The translations under genes were made by a program, and so were the position numbers. From the NCBI RefSeq assembly GCF_001542915.1, contig NZ_LNNH01000029.1, positions 1 to 64,000 of the forward strand: a stretch of 64,000 nucleotides of DNA, read 5' to 3'. Position 1 is the stretch's first letter; the number at the start of each line of letters is the position of its first letter. Positions 27,772 through 36,721 of the stretch are shown piece after piece. The notes beneath the pieces are model-generated. The model was given only the letters and a program-made list of their open reading frames with translations, was not told the DNA's origin and searched no databases. This DNA comes from Peribacillus simplex. Lineage in GTDB: Bacteria; Bacillota; Bacilli; Bacillales; DSM-1321.

Positions 27772-28785
27772 TTAACCTCCGATGAAGGACATCTCGATTT
27801 TTTCCTGTCCTTTCAAGGTTCCCGCTGCCCGTTCATCTGAATAGCGGTCATCCCTATCATTCCACAATGAAAGGATGAGCTCGGTCAAATCCTCATCCGT
27901 CATGTCAGAACGGAGCACGGACTTCAAATCGTGGCCCTTTCCATTGAACAGGCACGTGTATAAACTTCCATTGGCAGATAAGCGGGCACGTGTACAACTG
28001 GAACAAAAAGACTCGGATACGGATGTTATGAAGCCCACTTCCGTATTCGTTCCTTTATGACGGAAGCGTTTTGCGACTTCTCCATAATACTCTTCTTCCA
28101 CAGGCTCCAGGTCGAATTCAGTTTGAAGCATTTCAAGCAATTCCATTTTCGTTATCACATTCTTCAATTGCCAGCCATTTGTATGACCAACATCCATGAA
28201 TTCGATAAACCGTAAGGTGATGCCCTCTTCTTTACAAAAACGGGTCATGGGAAGGATCTGAGATTCATTGGTTCCTTTTTTCACCACCATATTCACTTTA
28301 ACGCCAAGACCGGCTTCTTTGGCAGCTCTTATGCCACAAATAACCGGCTCGATTCCGATCCCCCTGCCATTCATCTGCTTAAACAGTTCATCATCGAGGC
28401 TGTCCAAGCTGACATTCACTCTCTGTAAACCAGCCATCATCAACTTCTCGGCATGTTTTTTCAAATATACGCCATTCGTGGTCAATCCAATATCTTCTAT
28501 CCCTTCAATGTTAACGAGCGCAGCTATCAGTATAGGAAGATCCTTCCGCAACAATGGTTCCCCGCCCGTCAATCTGAGCTTTTTAACTCCTAAGTCAGCA
28601 AATATCTGCGAAACCCTCACGATTTCCTCATAAGATAGCAGTTCACTTTTTGGGAGGAATTGAAACGAATCATCAAAAATTTCTGCTGGCATGCAATATT
28701 GGCAGCGGAAGTTACACCGATCGATGACGGATATCCTTAAATCCCTCAATGGTCTGCCCAATGAATCTTTTATAGGTTTATTCAA
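27772..28785 (-). CDS. moaA: GTP 3',8-cyclase MoaA
   Basis: First step of molybdenum cofactor synthesis: rearranges GTP with radical SAM chemistry. 337 residues. The N-terminal cluster CNFRCQYC uses Cys24, 28, 31; a second cluster near the C-terminus has CSSC and a later Cys (LYTC). It ends in GG, as the family requires. The start is TTG with AGGGGTGG about 4 bases upstream. No other moa gene is in the window, so it is separated from the rest of the pathway. Its neighbour fnr is consistent with nitrate reductase use of the cofactor. Confidence 0.96.
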   Translation of the reverse strand: MNKPIKDSLGRPLRDLRISVIDRCNFRCQYCMPAEIFDDSFQFLPKSELLSYEEIVRVSQIFADLGVKKLRLTGGEPLLRKDLPILIAALVNIEGIEDIGLTTNGVYLKKHAEKLMMAGLQRVNVSLDSLDDELFKQMNGRGIGIEPVICGIRAAKEAGLGVKVNMVVKKGTNESQILPMTRFCKEEGITLRFIEFMDVGHTNGWQLKNVITKMELLEMLQTEFDLEPVEEEYYGEVAKRFRHKGTNTEVGFITSVSESFCSSCTRARLSANGSLYTCLFNGKGHDLKSVLRSDMTDEDLTELILSLWNDRDDRYSDERAAGTLKGQEKIEMSFIGG

Positions 28786-28891
28786 TTAACCACCCCTAAC
28801 CCAGCGTATCAGAAAAAACCAGCCCACAAAAAGTTTCACCCTTATAAAGGATTCACTATGCGACTGGTTTCCCATTTTTATTCCTTGTCGA

Positions 28892-29200
28892 TTATTTGAT
28901 ACCCAATGCGATTTTGGCATATCTGGACATTTTGTCTCTGGTCCATGGCGGACTCCAGACAATCTTCACATCTGTTTCCTTAACCTCCGGGATATCTTCA
29001 AGAACCAACTTCACTTGATCGACTATCGTCCCAGCTAGCGGACAGCCCATTGCGGTCAACGTCATCGTAACTGTAGTCAGACCTGCTTCATCCATGTCCA
29101 CATCATATACCAAACCTAAATTCACGATATCTATACCAAGCTCAGGGTCAATGACCTGCTCCAAAGCTCCAAGAATAACGTCTTTTGTATCTTGATCCAC
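28892..29200 (-). CDS. yitW: MIP18/DUF59 family metal-sulfur cluster protein YitW
   Basis: A 102-residue protein of the DUF59 type (SufT-like), thought to aid Fe-S assembly. It has VIDPELGIDIVNLGLVYDV and the conserved Cys53 in TAMGCPLAG. I chose the second in-frame GTG (29198-29200), 8 bases past AAGGAG, giving the length of the B. subtilis homologue; GTG at 29209 abuts the site. It ends near the moaA upstream region. Neighbours yitV and yitU match the B. subtilis order. Confidence 0.88.
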   Translation of the reverse strand: MDQDTKDVILGALEQVIDPELGIDIVNLGLVYDVDMDEAGLTTVTMTLTAMGCPLAGTIVDQVKLVLEDIPEVKETDVKIVWSPPWTRDKMSRYAKIALGIK

Positions 29201-29324
29201 ACCAATCACTCCTTCTATGAAAAATCTCTTCGTTTCTAAAATTTATCGGTTTCATCGCAAACTGTCCCGATTTAGACTTTACACTGCGTCTGTATTAGAA
29301 TCATAACAGATTTTGCGTGAGTAC

Positions 29325-30113
29325 TTAAGCTTTTTGCACAGTTGGCAGCAAATGTTTCTCGAACCAGCCTGCTGTCATAAGCACTCCTTCTCTGCTGACC
29401 TTATGGCCAGCCTTTGGGTCGAGGATGAACTCGATTTTCCCTTCTGCCCCATCATACCCCGCTTTGACTCCTTCAAAAAAGCGATACGCATGCTGATAAG
29501 GGACGACCGGATCTTTAGCTCCATGCCAAAAAAGAAGCGGGCGGCTGGCAAGCCTGTCTGGATTGAGACTCAAGTCGTACGGTTTAAGATATTCCATCAC
29601 TTTGCCGGCTTCCTCATCCGTTACAGGGAAGGGCAATTTTCTTTTCTTAATTTCTTCGATTTGGAGCTCTGCATACGCGACATATGATGGATTCCCCATC
29701 AGACTGACTCCGGCCGTTATCCATTCATAAGCGGCAAGTGCCCCGTTCGTCACGATCCCCCCCATTGATGTACCCGCTACGCCAATCCTGTCAGGGTCAA
29801 TTAATTTTCTCCTTAATAATTCATCCTTCATCTCAGATAATTCTTTTATCGTTTGTAAAACCATTTCCCAGAAAAGGGGCATCATTTCGGAATCGCTTAA
29901 ACCAGAATCCCTTTCCCCATGATGATTCACATCGGGAAGAAGCACCCGGAAACCCTTTTCAGCCAATAAATAGGCATAGTGAAGATTATGTTCTTTCGCA
30001 CTTTGAAAGCCATGTATAAAAATGATGAGCGGCAATTCCTGATGGAATGTGGTCTGCTCACTCAAGTGTAAGGCAGGAATTTGTCCTATTTGTTCTTTTT
30101 CGATTATTATCAA
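29325..30113 (-). CDS. yitV: Alpha/beta-hydrolase YitV
   Basis: A 263-residue putative esterase or peptidase-like hydrolase. Oxyanion strand FIHGFQSAKEHN; nucleophile elbow GTSMGG with Ser at about 116; acid in GAKDPVVP and His in AGHKVS. It starts with TTG at 30111-30113 preceded by GGAGGGG; the frame upstream of this is spurious. Cytoplasmic, substrate unknown. Divergent from yitU. Confidence 0.88.
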   Translation of the reverse strand: MIIIEKEQIGQIPALHLSEQTTFHQELPLIIFIHGFQSAKEHNLHYAYLLAEKGFRVLLPDVNHHGERDSGLSDSEMMPLFWEMVLQTIKELSEMKDELLRRKLIDPDRIGVAGTSMGGIVTNGALAAYEWITAGVSLMGNPSYVAYAELQIEEIKKRKLPFPVTDEEAGKVMEYLKPYDLSLNPDRLASRPLLFWHGAKDPVVPYQHAYRFFEGVKAGYDGAEGKIEFILDPKAGHKVSREGVLMTAGWFEKHLLPTVQKA

Positions 30114-30303
30114 GTTAACCCCTCCGAATATTTTCACCCTAAAATGATTCCCGTTGTCTCCATACTCGCTCTAAGTATTATAATCCTGGATATAGTAATA
30201 TCATACAGGAATGCATAAAGAATGAAAAAGATTTACATTTACTTTAAAATAGGCTTAACAATATTTGCATATAATGAAATCAAAAAGAACAGAAGGTGTG
30301 TAC

Positions 30304-31119
30304 ATGGCTGAGAAACATTTAATCGTATTGGATCTTGATGGAACTTTACTTACCGATAAAAAAACCATTTCTGCAAAGACTAAACAAACATTGCTTAAAT
30401 TAAAAGAGGATGGACACGAAATCATGATTGCCACCGGTCGTCCGTTTCGTTCAAGCGAACTGTATTACCGCGAATTGGGCTTGACTACACCAATCGTCAA
30501 TTTCAATGGAGCTTTCGTCCATCATCCATTACAGACAAGTTGGGGGGTATATCACTCTCCGCTTGATATAAGCGTTGCGAAAGATATCGTGGAGGCTTGT
30601 GATCAATTTAAATACCATAACATCATCGCTGAAGTCCGTGATGATGTCTACGTCCATCATCATGACCAGAAATTGATGGACATGTTCAATCTAGGCGATC
30701 CAACCATGACGACGGGTGACTTGCGCAATTTCCTTCAGGATTCCCCCACATCGATGCTCATCCATACAGACAGTGAATATGTAGGATCGATTCGCCAGCA
30801 TTTATCCGATGTGCATGCAGAATTGGTCGATCATCGCCGCTGGGCGGAGCCTTTCCATATCATCGAAATCATTAAAAGCGGGTTAAGCAAGGCGGTCGGC
30901 CTAAAACGCGTTTCCAACTATCTAGGAATCCCCCAAGACCGGATCATTGCATTCGGGGATGAGGACAACGACTTGGAAATGCTTGATTATGCAGGAACCG
31001 GCGTTGCTATGGGAAATGCCATCTCGCCTGTTAAGACGGTGGCAAATATGACGACTTTGACGAATGAAGAGGATGGAATAGCTGTCTTCCTTGAAGAAAA
31101 ATTCAATATAAAGTTCTGA
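30304..31119 (+). CDS. yitU: HAD-family Cof-type phosphatase YitU
   Basis: A 271-residue phosphatase. Motif I is DLDGT at residues 10-14, the Lys motif is in KSGLSKAVGL, and motif IV reads GDEDNDLEML. This is the Cof/type IIB cap subfamily, which acts on sugar phosphates or flavin intermediates. In B. subtilis YitU has been linked to riboflavin intermediate dephosphorylation; I treat that as family knowledge. AGAAGGTG precedes the ATG at 30304. Confidence 0.93.
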   Translation: MAEKHLIVLDLDGTLLTDKKTISAKTKQTLLKLKEDGHEIMIATGRPFRSSELYYRELGLTTPIVNFNGAFVHHPLQTSWGVYHSPLDISVAKDIVEACDQFKYHNIIAEVRDDVYVHHHDQKLMDMFNLGDPTMTTGDLRNFLQDSPTSMLIHTDSEYVGSIRQHLSDVHAELVDHRRWAEPFHIIEIIKSGLSKAVGLKRVSNYLGIPQDRIIAFGDEDNDLEMLDYAGTGVAMGNAISPVKTVANMTTLTNEEDGIAVFLEEKFNIKF

Positions 31120-31223
31120 TGCGGCATTTTTTACCTTCATAAAATCTCCTATCGAAGCCAAACTAATATCGACAACAGATTTGCTTCTGTTGTTCACAAC
31201 GCTCAGAATCGGAGGAGATAAGC

Positions 31224-31370
31224 ATGGGTAGTAAATCTAAACGATTTGTACAGCAGGGCAAAGAAAGTGTTGCCAAGCATGCCGAAAGGATCCCTTATCA
31301 CACCACGTTTGAACAGGCTGAAAAAGACAGGTTGAGAATCATGTCTGAACAAAGCTATGGTGGCTTCTAA
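31224..31370 (+). CDS. Small hydrophilic protein, coupled to the next gene
   Basis: A 48-residue basic product: MGSKSKRFVQQGKESVAKHA and then a stretch ending in QSYGGF. GGAGGAG lies 6 bases before the ATG. The stop overlaps the next start (TAATG at 31368-31372), so translation is coupled. I do not recognise the family; the composition resembles small cytosolic or spore-type proteins. Confidence 0.7.
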   Translation: MGSKSKRFVQQGKESVAKHAERIPYHTTFEQAEKDRLRIMSEQSYGGF

Positions 31371-31567
31371 TGGGAAACAAATTATTCCAGAAAGCTAGAG
31401 AATTTGTTGAAGAAGCCCTTCACTCTGAGCATGACCATGACGGTGACCAGCACAACACCGAGGATATCGCTAAAAACGCTCTTTCATCCGCCTTTGCCAA
31501 CTCGACCGAGGCTGAGAAAGAACAATTGCGGGAATTCCAGGAAGAGTTGGAAAACCACACGAAATAA
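31370..31567 (+). CDS. DUF3813-type small protein
   Basis: A 65-residue acidic, helical product: MGNKLFQKAREFVEEAL, a His/Asp-rich middle, and NALSSAFANSTEAEKEQLREFQEELE. The second half matches the DUF3813 pattern as I recall it. It begins with the last base of the preceding stop and ends in a strong terminator. Function unknown. Confidence 0.75.
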   Translation: MGNKLFQKAREFVEEALHSEHDHDGDQHNTEDIAKNALSSAFANSTEAEKEQLREFQEELENHTK

Positions 31568-31571
31568 GCGA

Positions 31572-31602
31572 AAGCCTCCAGGATATCCTGGAGGCTTTTG
31601 TT
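31572..31602. terminator. Bidirectional terminator
   Basis: AAGCCTCCAGGAT / ATCCTGGAGGCTT perfect palindrome (31572-31597) followed by TTGTTC; also A-rich on the left. Confidence 0.88.
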
Positions 31603-31856
31603 CAATTATTATCCTTTCGGGCTTTTCCGCCCTTTTCCCCAATCTCCTTATAAAATGACTTGCCATGAGAATCGGAAGTGGCCTCTCCGCCCTTCTGCCC
31701 AATTTCCTGATAAAAGTCCTTATTATGGTTATTGGATGTTGCTTTGCCGCCCTTTTGTCCAATTTCCCTGAAAAATTCCTTGTCGTGATTTTTTGAAGTG
31801 GCTTCCCCGCCTTTACGTCCTGCTTCCTGCCTGCTCATTTTTTCATCGTTAGCCAT
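31602..31856 (-). CDS. GsiB-like KGG-repeat stress protein
   Basis: An 84-residue very hydrophilic protein made of about three 20-residue repeats with the core EIGQKGGEATS and NHDK, preceded by MSRQEAGRKGG. It resembles B. subtilis GsiB (about 123 residues) and plant group 1 LEA proteins, which are desiccation and glucose-starvation related; this version has fewer repeats. The DNA also shows a 60-base period at 31625-31815. A candidate sigma-B promoter lies upstream. Confidence 0.92.
   Translation of the reverse strand: MANDEKMSRQEAGRKGGEATSKNHDKEFFREIGQKGGKATSNNHNKDFYQEIGQKGGEATSDSHGKSFYKEIGEKGGKARKDNN
31625..31815 (-). repeat. 60-base coding repeats in the KGG gene
   Basis: The minus strand repeats a unit of 60 bases about three times, each encoding one KGG repeat. 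Copies differ at several bases, so expansion or contraction is possible but not recent. Confidence 0.75.
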
Positions 31857-31906
31857 TTTTCATCACTCCTTCGGTAGATTTTTGAATTGGCGCTACACTA
31901 TATGAA

Positions 31907-31932
31907 GTAACCGCTTTGAACAAGCAGTAAAC
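31907..31932 (-). promoter_or_regulatory. Candidate sigma-B promoter of the KGG gene
   Basis: Minus-strand GTTTAC (31927-31932), 14 bases, GGTTAC (31907-31912). The sigma-B consensus is GTTTAA and GGGTAT with 12-15 bases; the match is partial. Confidence 0.4.
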
Positions 31933-31995
31933 AGGAAATGCCAACAAAACTCCCATCTGTAAACGAAGTGTAATGGTTTTAATTTGCCGTTAATA

Positions 31996-32841
31996 TCATT
32001 CCCTCCTGAATGTGCCAACGATTCCTGAAGTTTCGATAATGTTCGTGAAGGCTTGAGGATCCACTTCTTTAATGATACGTTCCAGGTCATAAAGTTCATA
32101 TCTGGTAATGACAATCAATAACATTTCCTTATTTTCATTAGTGAATGCACCTTTAGCCGGAACCCTCGTGATTCCACGGACAAGCTTGGCATGGATGGCT
32201 TGTTTAAGTTCTTCGCTTTTCTTTGTAATGATCATGGCCGTAAGCTTTTCATGGCGTGTATGTATCGCGTCCACAACACGAGTAGATGTGTATAAGGTGA
32301 CCAATGTATACAAAGCTTTTTCCGGTCCGTATACCGCTCCGGCCGTTACGATGATCACACCATTGAGCAGGAATAAATAAGTGCCAACAGGTTTATCCTT
32401 TTTCCGCGACAGCAGCATGGCAATAATATCCATACCACCTGTCGATGCACCATACTTCAAGGTGATTCCGACGCCCACAGCAGCTATGACACCGCCAAAC
32501 ACGGCATTCAATAATATGTCAGGAGACCATCTTGTAATGGGGATCACTTCCATAAAGAGTGTCATCAAAGCAACGCTAAGAAAACTATAAAAGGTAAAGG
32601 ACTTTCCAACTTTCCGCCATGCGATGATGGTTACGGGAATATTCAATAACAGCAATAAAATCCCTGTAGAAACATTAAAAGGAGCAAAGGACCCAATCAT
32701 TCGCGATAGAAGCTGAGCCACTCCCGTAAAGCCGCTTGCATAAACATTTGCCGGTATTAGAAAAAAGTTCATCGCGATGGCATTCAAGAATGCCCCGACC
32801 ACAACTATGATGATTTTCTTCATTTCGCCACTATACATCAT
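31996..32841 (-). CDS. yitT: YitT family membrane protein
   Basis: A 281-residue membrane protein. About five hydrophobic helices lie in the first 180 residues (IIIVVVGAFLNAIAMNFFL at the start), followed by a C-terminal cytosolic DUF2179 domain (about 205-281). GGAGG lies 4 bases before the first of two start ATGs. Family function is unclear. Neighbours (DegV gene, KGG gene, yitU) match the B. subtilis yit region. Confidence 0.93.
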   Translation of the reverse strand: MMYSGEMKKIIIVVVGAFLNAIAMNFFLIPANVYASGFTGVAQLLSRMIGSFAPFNVSTGILLLLLNIPVTIIAWRKVGKSFTFYSFLSVALMTLFMEVIPITRWSPDILLNAVFGGVIAAVGVGITLKYGASTGGMDIIAMLLSRKKDKPVGTYLFLLNGVIIVTAGAVYGPEKALYTLVTLYTSTRVVDAIHTRHEKLTAMIITKKSEELKQAIHAKLVRGITRVPAKGAFTNENKEMLLIVITRYELYDLERIIKEVDPQAFTNIIETSGIVGTFRRE

Positions 32842-32993
32842 AAAACCTCCATTTCACCCTTATCCTATTATCTTTTTACCCATAAATATTTATTCTATTT
32901 ACGTATGGATTGAAATTTTGCGTTTACGTGCTACACTAAAAAGTGGAGTGAACTCTCATTTTCTAAAAACTGTAAAAAGAAAGCAGGTGTATT

Positions 32994-33860
32994 ATGGCTA
33001 TCACAATTCTTGCAGATAGTGCATGTGATTTGCCATTGTCTTTCTATAAGGAAAACAATGTCTCATTGATCCCTTTACAAGTCCACCTTGATGGGAAAAA
33101 CTATGAAGATTTGCTTACCATTAATTCTAAAGAAGTCTATCAGGCGATGATTGACGGAAAAGCGCCGAAAACATCCCAAGCTTCCCCGGAATACTTAATA
33201 GAACTTTTCAGGCAATTTGCCAAGGAGGAAAAACAGGGGATTTATATTGCCTTTTCCTCTGAGCTATCCGGAACCTACCAAACGGCTGTGATGATCCTTA
33301 ATCAGGTGAAGGAAGAATATCCTGCTCTTGATATTGAAATCGTCAACACAAAATGCGCTTCGATGGGTGTCGGCTTAATCGTCAAGCAAGCCGCCGAATT
33401 AGCGGCAAACGGTGCATCGAAAGAAGAAATCCTGGCTGATATCGAATTTCGCACCCGCCATATGGAGCATCTGTTCACGGTGGATAATCTTGAATATTTG
33501 GCACGCGGAGGCCGCATCTCCAAAACTTCTGCCCTTGTTGGCGGATTATTAAACATTAAACCGTTATTACACGTTGAAGATGGGAAACTGGTCCCACTGG
33601 AAAAGATTCGCGGCAAAAAGAAATTGATTAAACGTGTCATTGAATTAATGCATGAAAGAGGCAAAAACTTAACAACCCAAACGATTGCCATCAGTCATGG
33701 CGATGATGAAGAAACGGCATTGGAGTGGAAAGAAGCCATCCAAAATGAATTCGGGACGAGCGATTTCATGATCCACACGATCGGCTCCGTCATTGGCGCT
33801 CATGCAGGCCCTGGCACAATTGCCCTTTTCTTCTTAAACGATACCCCTGAGAAATCATAA
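32994..33860 (+). CDS. yitS: DegV/FakB-type fatty acid binding protein YitS
   Basis: A 288-residue DegV-domain protein that likely binds a fatty acid for the FakA kinase. Sequence opens AITILADSACDLPLSFYKEN, with the ligand-binding SASP-like region TSQASPEYL near 70 and AGPGTIALFF near the end. AGCAGGTG precedes the ATG. Single gene, divergent from yitT. Confidence 0.92.
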   Translation: MAITILADSACDLPLSFYKENNVSLIPLQVHLDGKNYEDLLTINSKEVYQAMIDGKAPKTSQASPEYLIELFRQFAKEEKQGIYIAFSSELSGTYQTAVMILNQVKEEYPALDIEIVNTKCASMGVGLIVKQAAELAANGASKEEILADIEFRTRHMEHLFTVDNLEYLARGGRISKTSALVGGLLNIKPLLHVEDGKLVPLEKIRGKKKLIKRVIELMHERGKNLTTQTIAISHGDDEETALEWKEAIQNEFGTSDFMIHTIGSVIGAHAGPGTIALFFLNDTPEKS

Positions 33861-33928
33861 ACATACATACTTCCTCCCATCATTGTGAATCATAATATTG
33901 ATCATGATTATGGAAGGGAGTTTTCAGT

Positions 33929-34060
33929 ATGTCCAAAACCACTGATAACAATAAAAGACCGAAAGACAATCAAGCGATCAATGCCGAAAAAAATATCGCT
34001 TATCAGGAAAACCTCACTGCAGGTAAACACTCCTATTCGAAGAAAACGGATCATAAATGA
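33929..34060 (+). CDS. Small hydrophilic protein
   Basis: A 43-residue product, MSKTTDNNKRPKDNQAIN and then a polar stretch ending in SYSKKTDHK. GGAAGGGAG lies 8-9 bases before the ATG, and a terminator follows the stop at once. No family recognised; composition (K, N, T, no Cys) resembles small spore or stress proteins. Confidence 0.6.
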   Translation: MSKTTDNNKRPKDNQAINAEKNIAYQENLTAGKHSYSKKTDHK

Positions 34061-34089
34061 AGCGTAGGGGCTTGCCCCCTCGCTTTTTT
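34061..34089 (+). terminator. Terminator after small gene
   Basis: AGCG-TA-GGGG / CCCC-CT-CGCT with a CTTG loop, then TTTTTT. Confidence 0.85.
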
Positions 34090-34177
34090 AGTCATGCAGC
34101 CATTTACGGTCAATTTGGTTGTCTTCCTTGCACACTTTCTCTATAATGAAGGAAATAAACCCTGCTGGAGGTAAGTG

Positions 34178-34669
34178 ATGGCAAAGGAAAATTCATTTGA
34201 TATAGTATCCAAAGTAGACTTTTCGGAAGTGACGAATGCAGTGACCATGGCTATGAAGGAAATTCAGACACGCTATGATTTTAAAGGGAGTGTAAGCAGC
34301 ATAACCCTTGAAAAGGAAGACCTCGTTTTAGTGTCTGACGATGAATATAAGCTTGAACAATTAAAGGATGTCCTTATCAGTAAACTCGTGAAACGGGACG
34401 TACCGATCAAGAATTTGGACTATGGCAAATTGGAAGGTGCGTCTGGCGGAACTGTTCGCCAACGGGCCAAGCTAATTCAAGGCATTGATAAGGAACAAGC
34501 CAAAAAAATCAACACGATCATCAAAAATAGCGGTCTTAAGGTGAAAAGCCAAATACAAGATGACCAAATTCGCGTTACCGGGAAAAACAGGGATGATTTG
34601 CAAGGAATCATTTCAGCCATCAGGGGCGCCGATCTCTCGATTGACGTCCAATTCCTGAATTATCGCTAA
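34178..34669 (+). CDS. yitK: YajQ/DUF520 family protein YitK
   Basis: A 163-residue nucleotide-binding protein of the YajQ family, whose members bind cyclic di-GMP or nucleic acids in some bacteria. [18 protein letters not shown] opens the protein and DVQFLNYR ends it. The ATG at 34178 follows GGAGG at about 6 bases; GTG at 34175 is less likely. Single gene. Confidence 0.93.
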   Translation: MAKENSFDIVSKVDFSEVTNAVTMAMKEIQTRYDFKGSVSSITLEKEDLVLVSDDEYKLEQLKDVLISKLVKRDVPIKNLDYGKLEGASGGTVRQRAKLIQGIDKEQAKKINTIIKNSGLKVKSQIQDDQIRVTGKNRDDLQGIISAIRGADLSIDVQFLNYR

Positions 34670-34674
34670 TTAAG

Positions 34675-34708
34675 ATAGACCTTACCCGTCGGGGTGGGTC
34701 TTTTTTTG
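34675..34708 (+). terminator. yitK terminator
   Basis: AGACC-TTA-CCC / GGG-GT-GGTCT stem (34677-34701) followed by seven T. Confidence 0.85.
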
Positions 34709-34904
34709 GCCTCTCATACAGGGCTTTACCTTCTCACTTTGAATGAATTTGCTTCATTGAACATGGTAAGACTAAGGATGTTGCATTCTTGAACTTTCAA
34801 GAAAAATTTACGGCAATTTATTATGGAATGTTTTGCCATGTTTTCTTTTTCCAAGAACAAGGAATAGAAATGGTGTAGATCATTAATCAGGAGGCGTTTT
34901 AACT

Positions 34905-35774
34905 TTGACTAATCAAAACGAAAGCAAACAAGGATTTCCCCCTCAGCATCAGCAACACCAACCTGGCTTGGAAACAAAAATGGAACCGAACCCAGAATCG
35001 GTTAAATCCTCTTATAAAGGCAGCGGAAAATTGAAAGGGAAAACCGCTATCATCACGGGAGGAGACAGCGGTATCGGCAAATCAGTGGCCATCTATTATG
35101 CAAAAGAAGGAGCAAATGTCACAGTCGCGTACTTGGATGAACATGAGGATGCCAAGCAGACAAAAGAATTGATTGAAAAAGAAGGGCAAAAATGCTTACT
35201 CATTTCCGGAGATATTGGTAATGAAGCCTTCTGCCAGGATGTCGTCAAAAAAACGGTGGATGAATTCGGCGGTTTGGATATTCTGGTGAACAATGCCGGT
35301 GAGCAGCATGTACAAACAAGTATCCTTGATATTTCCGCTGAACAATTGGAAAAAACGTTCCGCACCAATATCTTTTCGATGTTCCACTTAACAAAGGCTG
35401 CTTTAAAGCATCTAAAAAAAGGCAGCAGCATCATTAATACAACCTCTATCACCGCCTATCAGGGCAATCCGAAATTAATCGATTACTCTTCTACAAAAGG
35501 TGCCATTTTAGCCTTTACGAGGGCTCTTTCCAACTCCATTTTAAAAGATGGCATCAGAGTGAACGGTGTTGCACCGGGTCCAATCTGGACGCCCCTGATC
35601 CCTGCTTCATTCGGTGAAGAGGATGTTGCCAAATTCGGCCAGGATACACCAATGGGCCGCGCTGGACAGCCAGAGGAATTAGCACCAGCCTATGTCTATT
35701 TGGCCAGTGATGATTCTTCCTATGTCAGCGGACAAGTCATTCATGTAAACGGCGGAAATGTTGTAAACGGGTAA
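34905..35774 (+). CDS. SDR-family general-stress-type oxidoreductase
   Basis: A 289-residue short-chain dehydrogenase with a 45-residue N-terminal extension containing QHQQHQPG and a KGSGKLKGK hinge. The NAD loop is TGGDSGIG, NNAG follows, and the catalytic YSSTK motif is present. It matches the YhdF/YdaD/YhxC stress dehydrogenases of Bacillus. The start is a TTG with AGGAGG about 10 bases before. A weak sigma-B-like pair (GTTTTC-N15-GGAATA) lies at about 34838-34865; not firm. Confidence 0.9.
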   Translation: MTNQNESKQGFPPQHQQHQPGLETKMEPNPESVKSSYKGSGKLKGKTAIITGGDSGIGKSVAIYYAKEGANVTVAYLDEHEDAKQTKELIEKEGQKCLLISGDIGNEAFCQDVVKKTVDEFGGLDILVNNAGEQHVQTSILDISAEQLEKTFRTNIFSMFHLTKAALKHLKKGSSIINTTSITAYQGNPKLIDYSSTKGAILAFTRALSNSILKDGIRVNGVAPGPIWTPLIPASFGEEDVAKFGQDTPMGRAGQPEELAPAYVYLASDDSSYVSGQVIHVNGGNVVNG

Positions 35775-35788
35775 AATCATGAACTACA

Positions 35789-35828
35789 GCTGCAGTGGGT
35801 TTCTTTTGAAATCCGCTGTTTTTCCTTT
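35789..35828 (+). terminator. SDR gene terminator
   Basis: GCAGTGGGTTTC / GAAATCCGCTGT stem with mismatches and TTTT loop, then TTTTTCC. Confidence 0.7.
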
Positions 35829-35894
35829 TTCATGCAGGATATTGCCGGTCCGCACCGTATAAGACCGTAGTAAGATGGAAAGGAATGATATGAT

Positions 35895-36682
35895 TTGAAC
35901 AAGATTGCCCACCCTTGGTTCACCGTTCAGGAATTGGACGCAATGACGTTTGCGATAAGTGAATATGGTCATTGGGAGAAAGTGCATTCTTTTTTACTAA
36001 TTGGCAAGACCAGGGCTGCGTTGATTGATACCGGGCTTGGCATCGATTCGATCAAGCGGATCACGAACCAACTAACGGACCTCCCGATCATCGTCTTGAC
36101 CACACACGTGCATGTGGATCATATCGGGGGACATGGGGAATTCGATATGAGTTATGTTCATGGGGCGGATGCCGATTGGCTCATTAATGGCATCAAGGGC
36201 TTGTCTTTGAACCAAATAAGGAAAGACATGGCCAGGGATATAACAAAACCTTTGCCTGAATCATTCGACCCTGCAACATATAGACCATATGTAGGAACCC
36301 TGACGGACTCCTTGCAGATGGGGATACGGTCGACCTCGGGAATCGGAGTTTAAGCATCTATCACACCCCTGGACATTCACCGGGCCACATCTCCATATTG
36401 GATCATGATAGAGAGTATTTGTTTACAGGTGATTTGCTTTATTCGAATACTCCCATTTACGCATTTTATCCATCCACAAATCCTATAGACCTTGTGAATT
36501 TATTTGAAAGAATCGCCAAAATCCGCAAAGTTTCGAAAATATACGGCAGTCATAACCAGCTGGGACTGGAATCGTCCATTCTGGAGGAAGTGTTGGCAGC
36601 CGCCAAATACCTCAAAGACAATGATTTGGCCAGACATGGTACAGGCATCCATACGTTCAAGGGCTTCAGTGTCCAATTCTAG
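35895..36682 (+). pseudogene. MBL-fold metallo-hydrolase, frameshifted
   Basis: The first part (152 residues) has the metal motif HVHVDH at 71-76 and ends early with a stop at 36352. The downstream frame, from about 36312, continues as LADGDTVDLGNRSLSIYHT and PGHSPGHIS, then FTGDLLYSN, the rest of the fold. A single missing base near 36310-36312 (likely a lost C in GACTCC-CTT) explains both halves. The start is a TTG with AAAGGA about 11 bases upstream. It is inactive as read, or a sequencing error. It is a hydroxyacylglutathione-hydrolase-like member. Confidence 0.85.
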
Positions 36683-36683
36683 C

Positions 36684-36716
36684 AAAAGGGCATTGCTTAT
36701 GAGCAATGCCCTCCCT
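36684..36716. terminator. Bidirectional terminator
   Basis: GGGCATTGC / GCAATGCCC (36688-36696, 36703-36711) with a 6-base loop; A-rich left and CCTTTCG right, so it works best on the minus strand for malR. Confidence 0.75.
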
Positions 36717-36721
36717 TTCGT

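Noticed and set aside
31625-31815. 60-base repeats as a possible CRISPR array
   Set aside because: Repeats are coding, contiguous and diverged, with no spacers; they encode the KGG repeats.
34838-34865. Sigma-B promoter of the SDR gene
   Set aside because: GTTTTC-N15-GGAATA deviates at several positions; left as a weak hint only.
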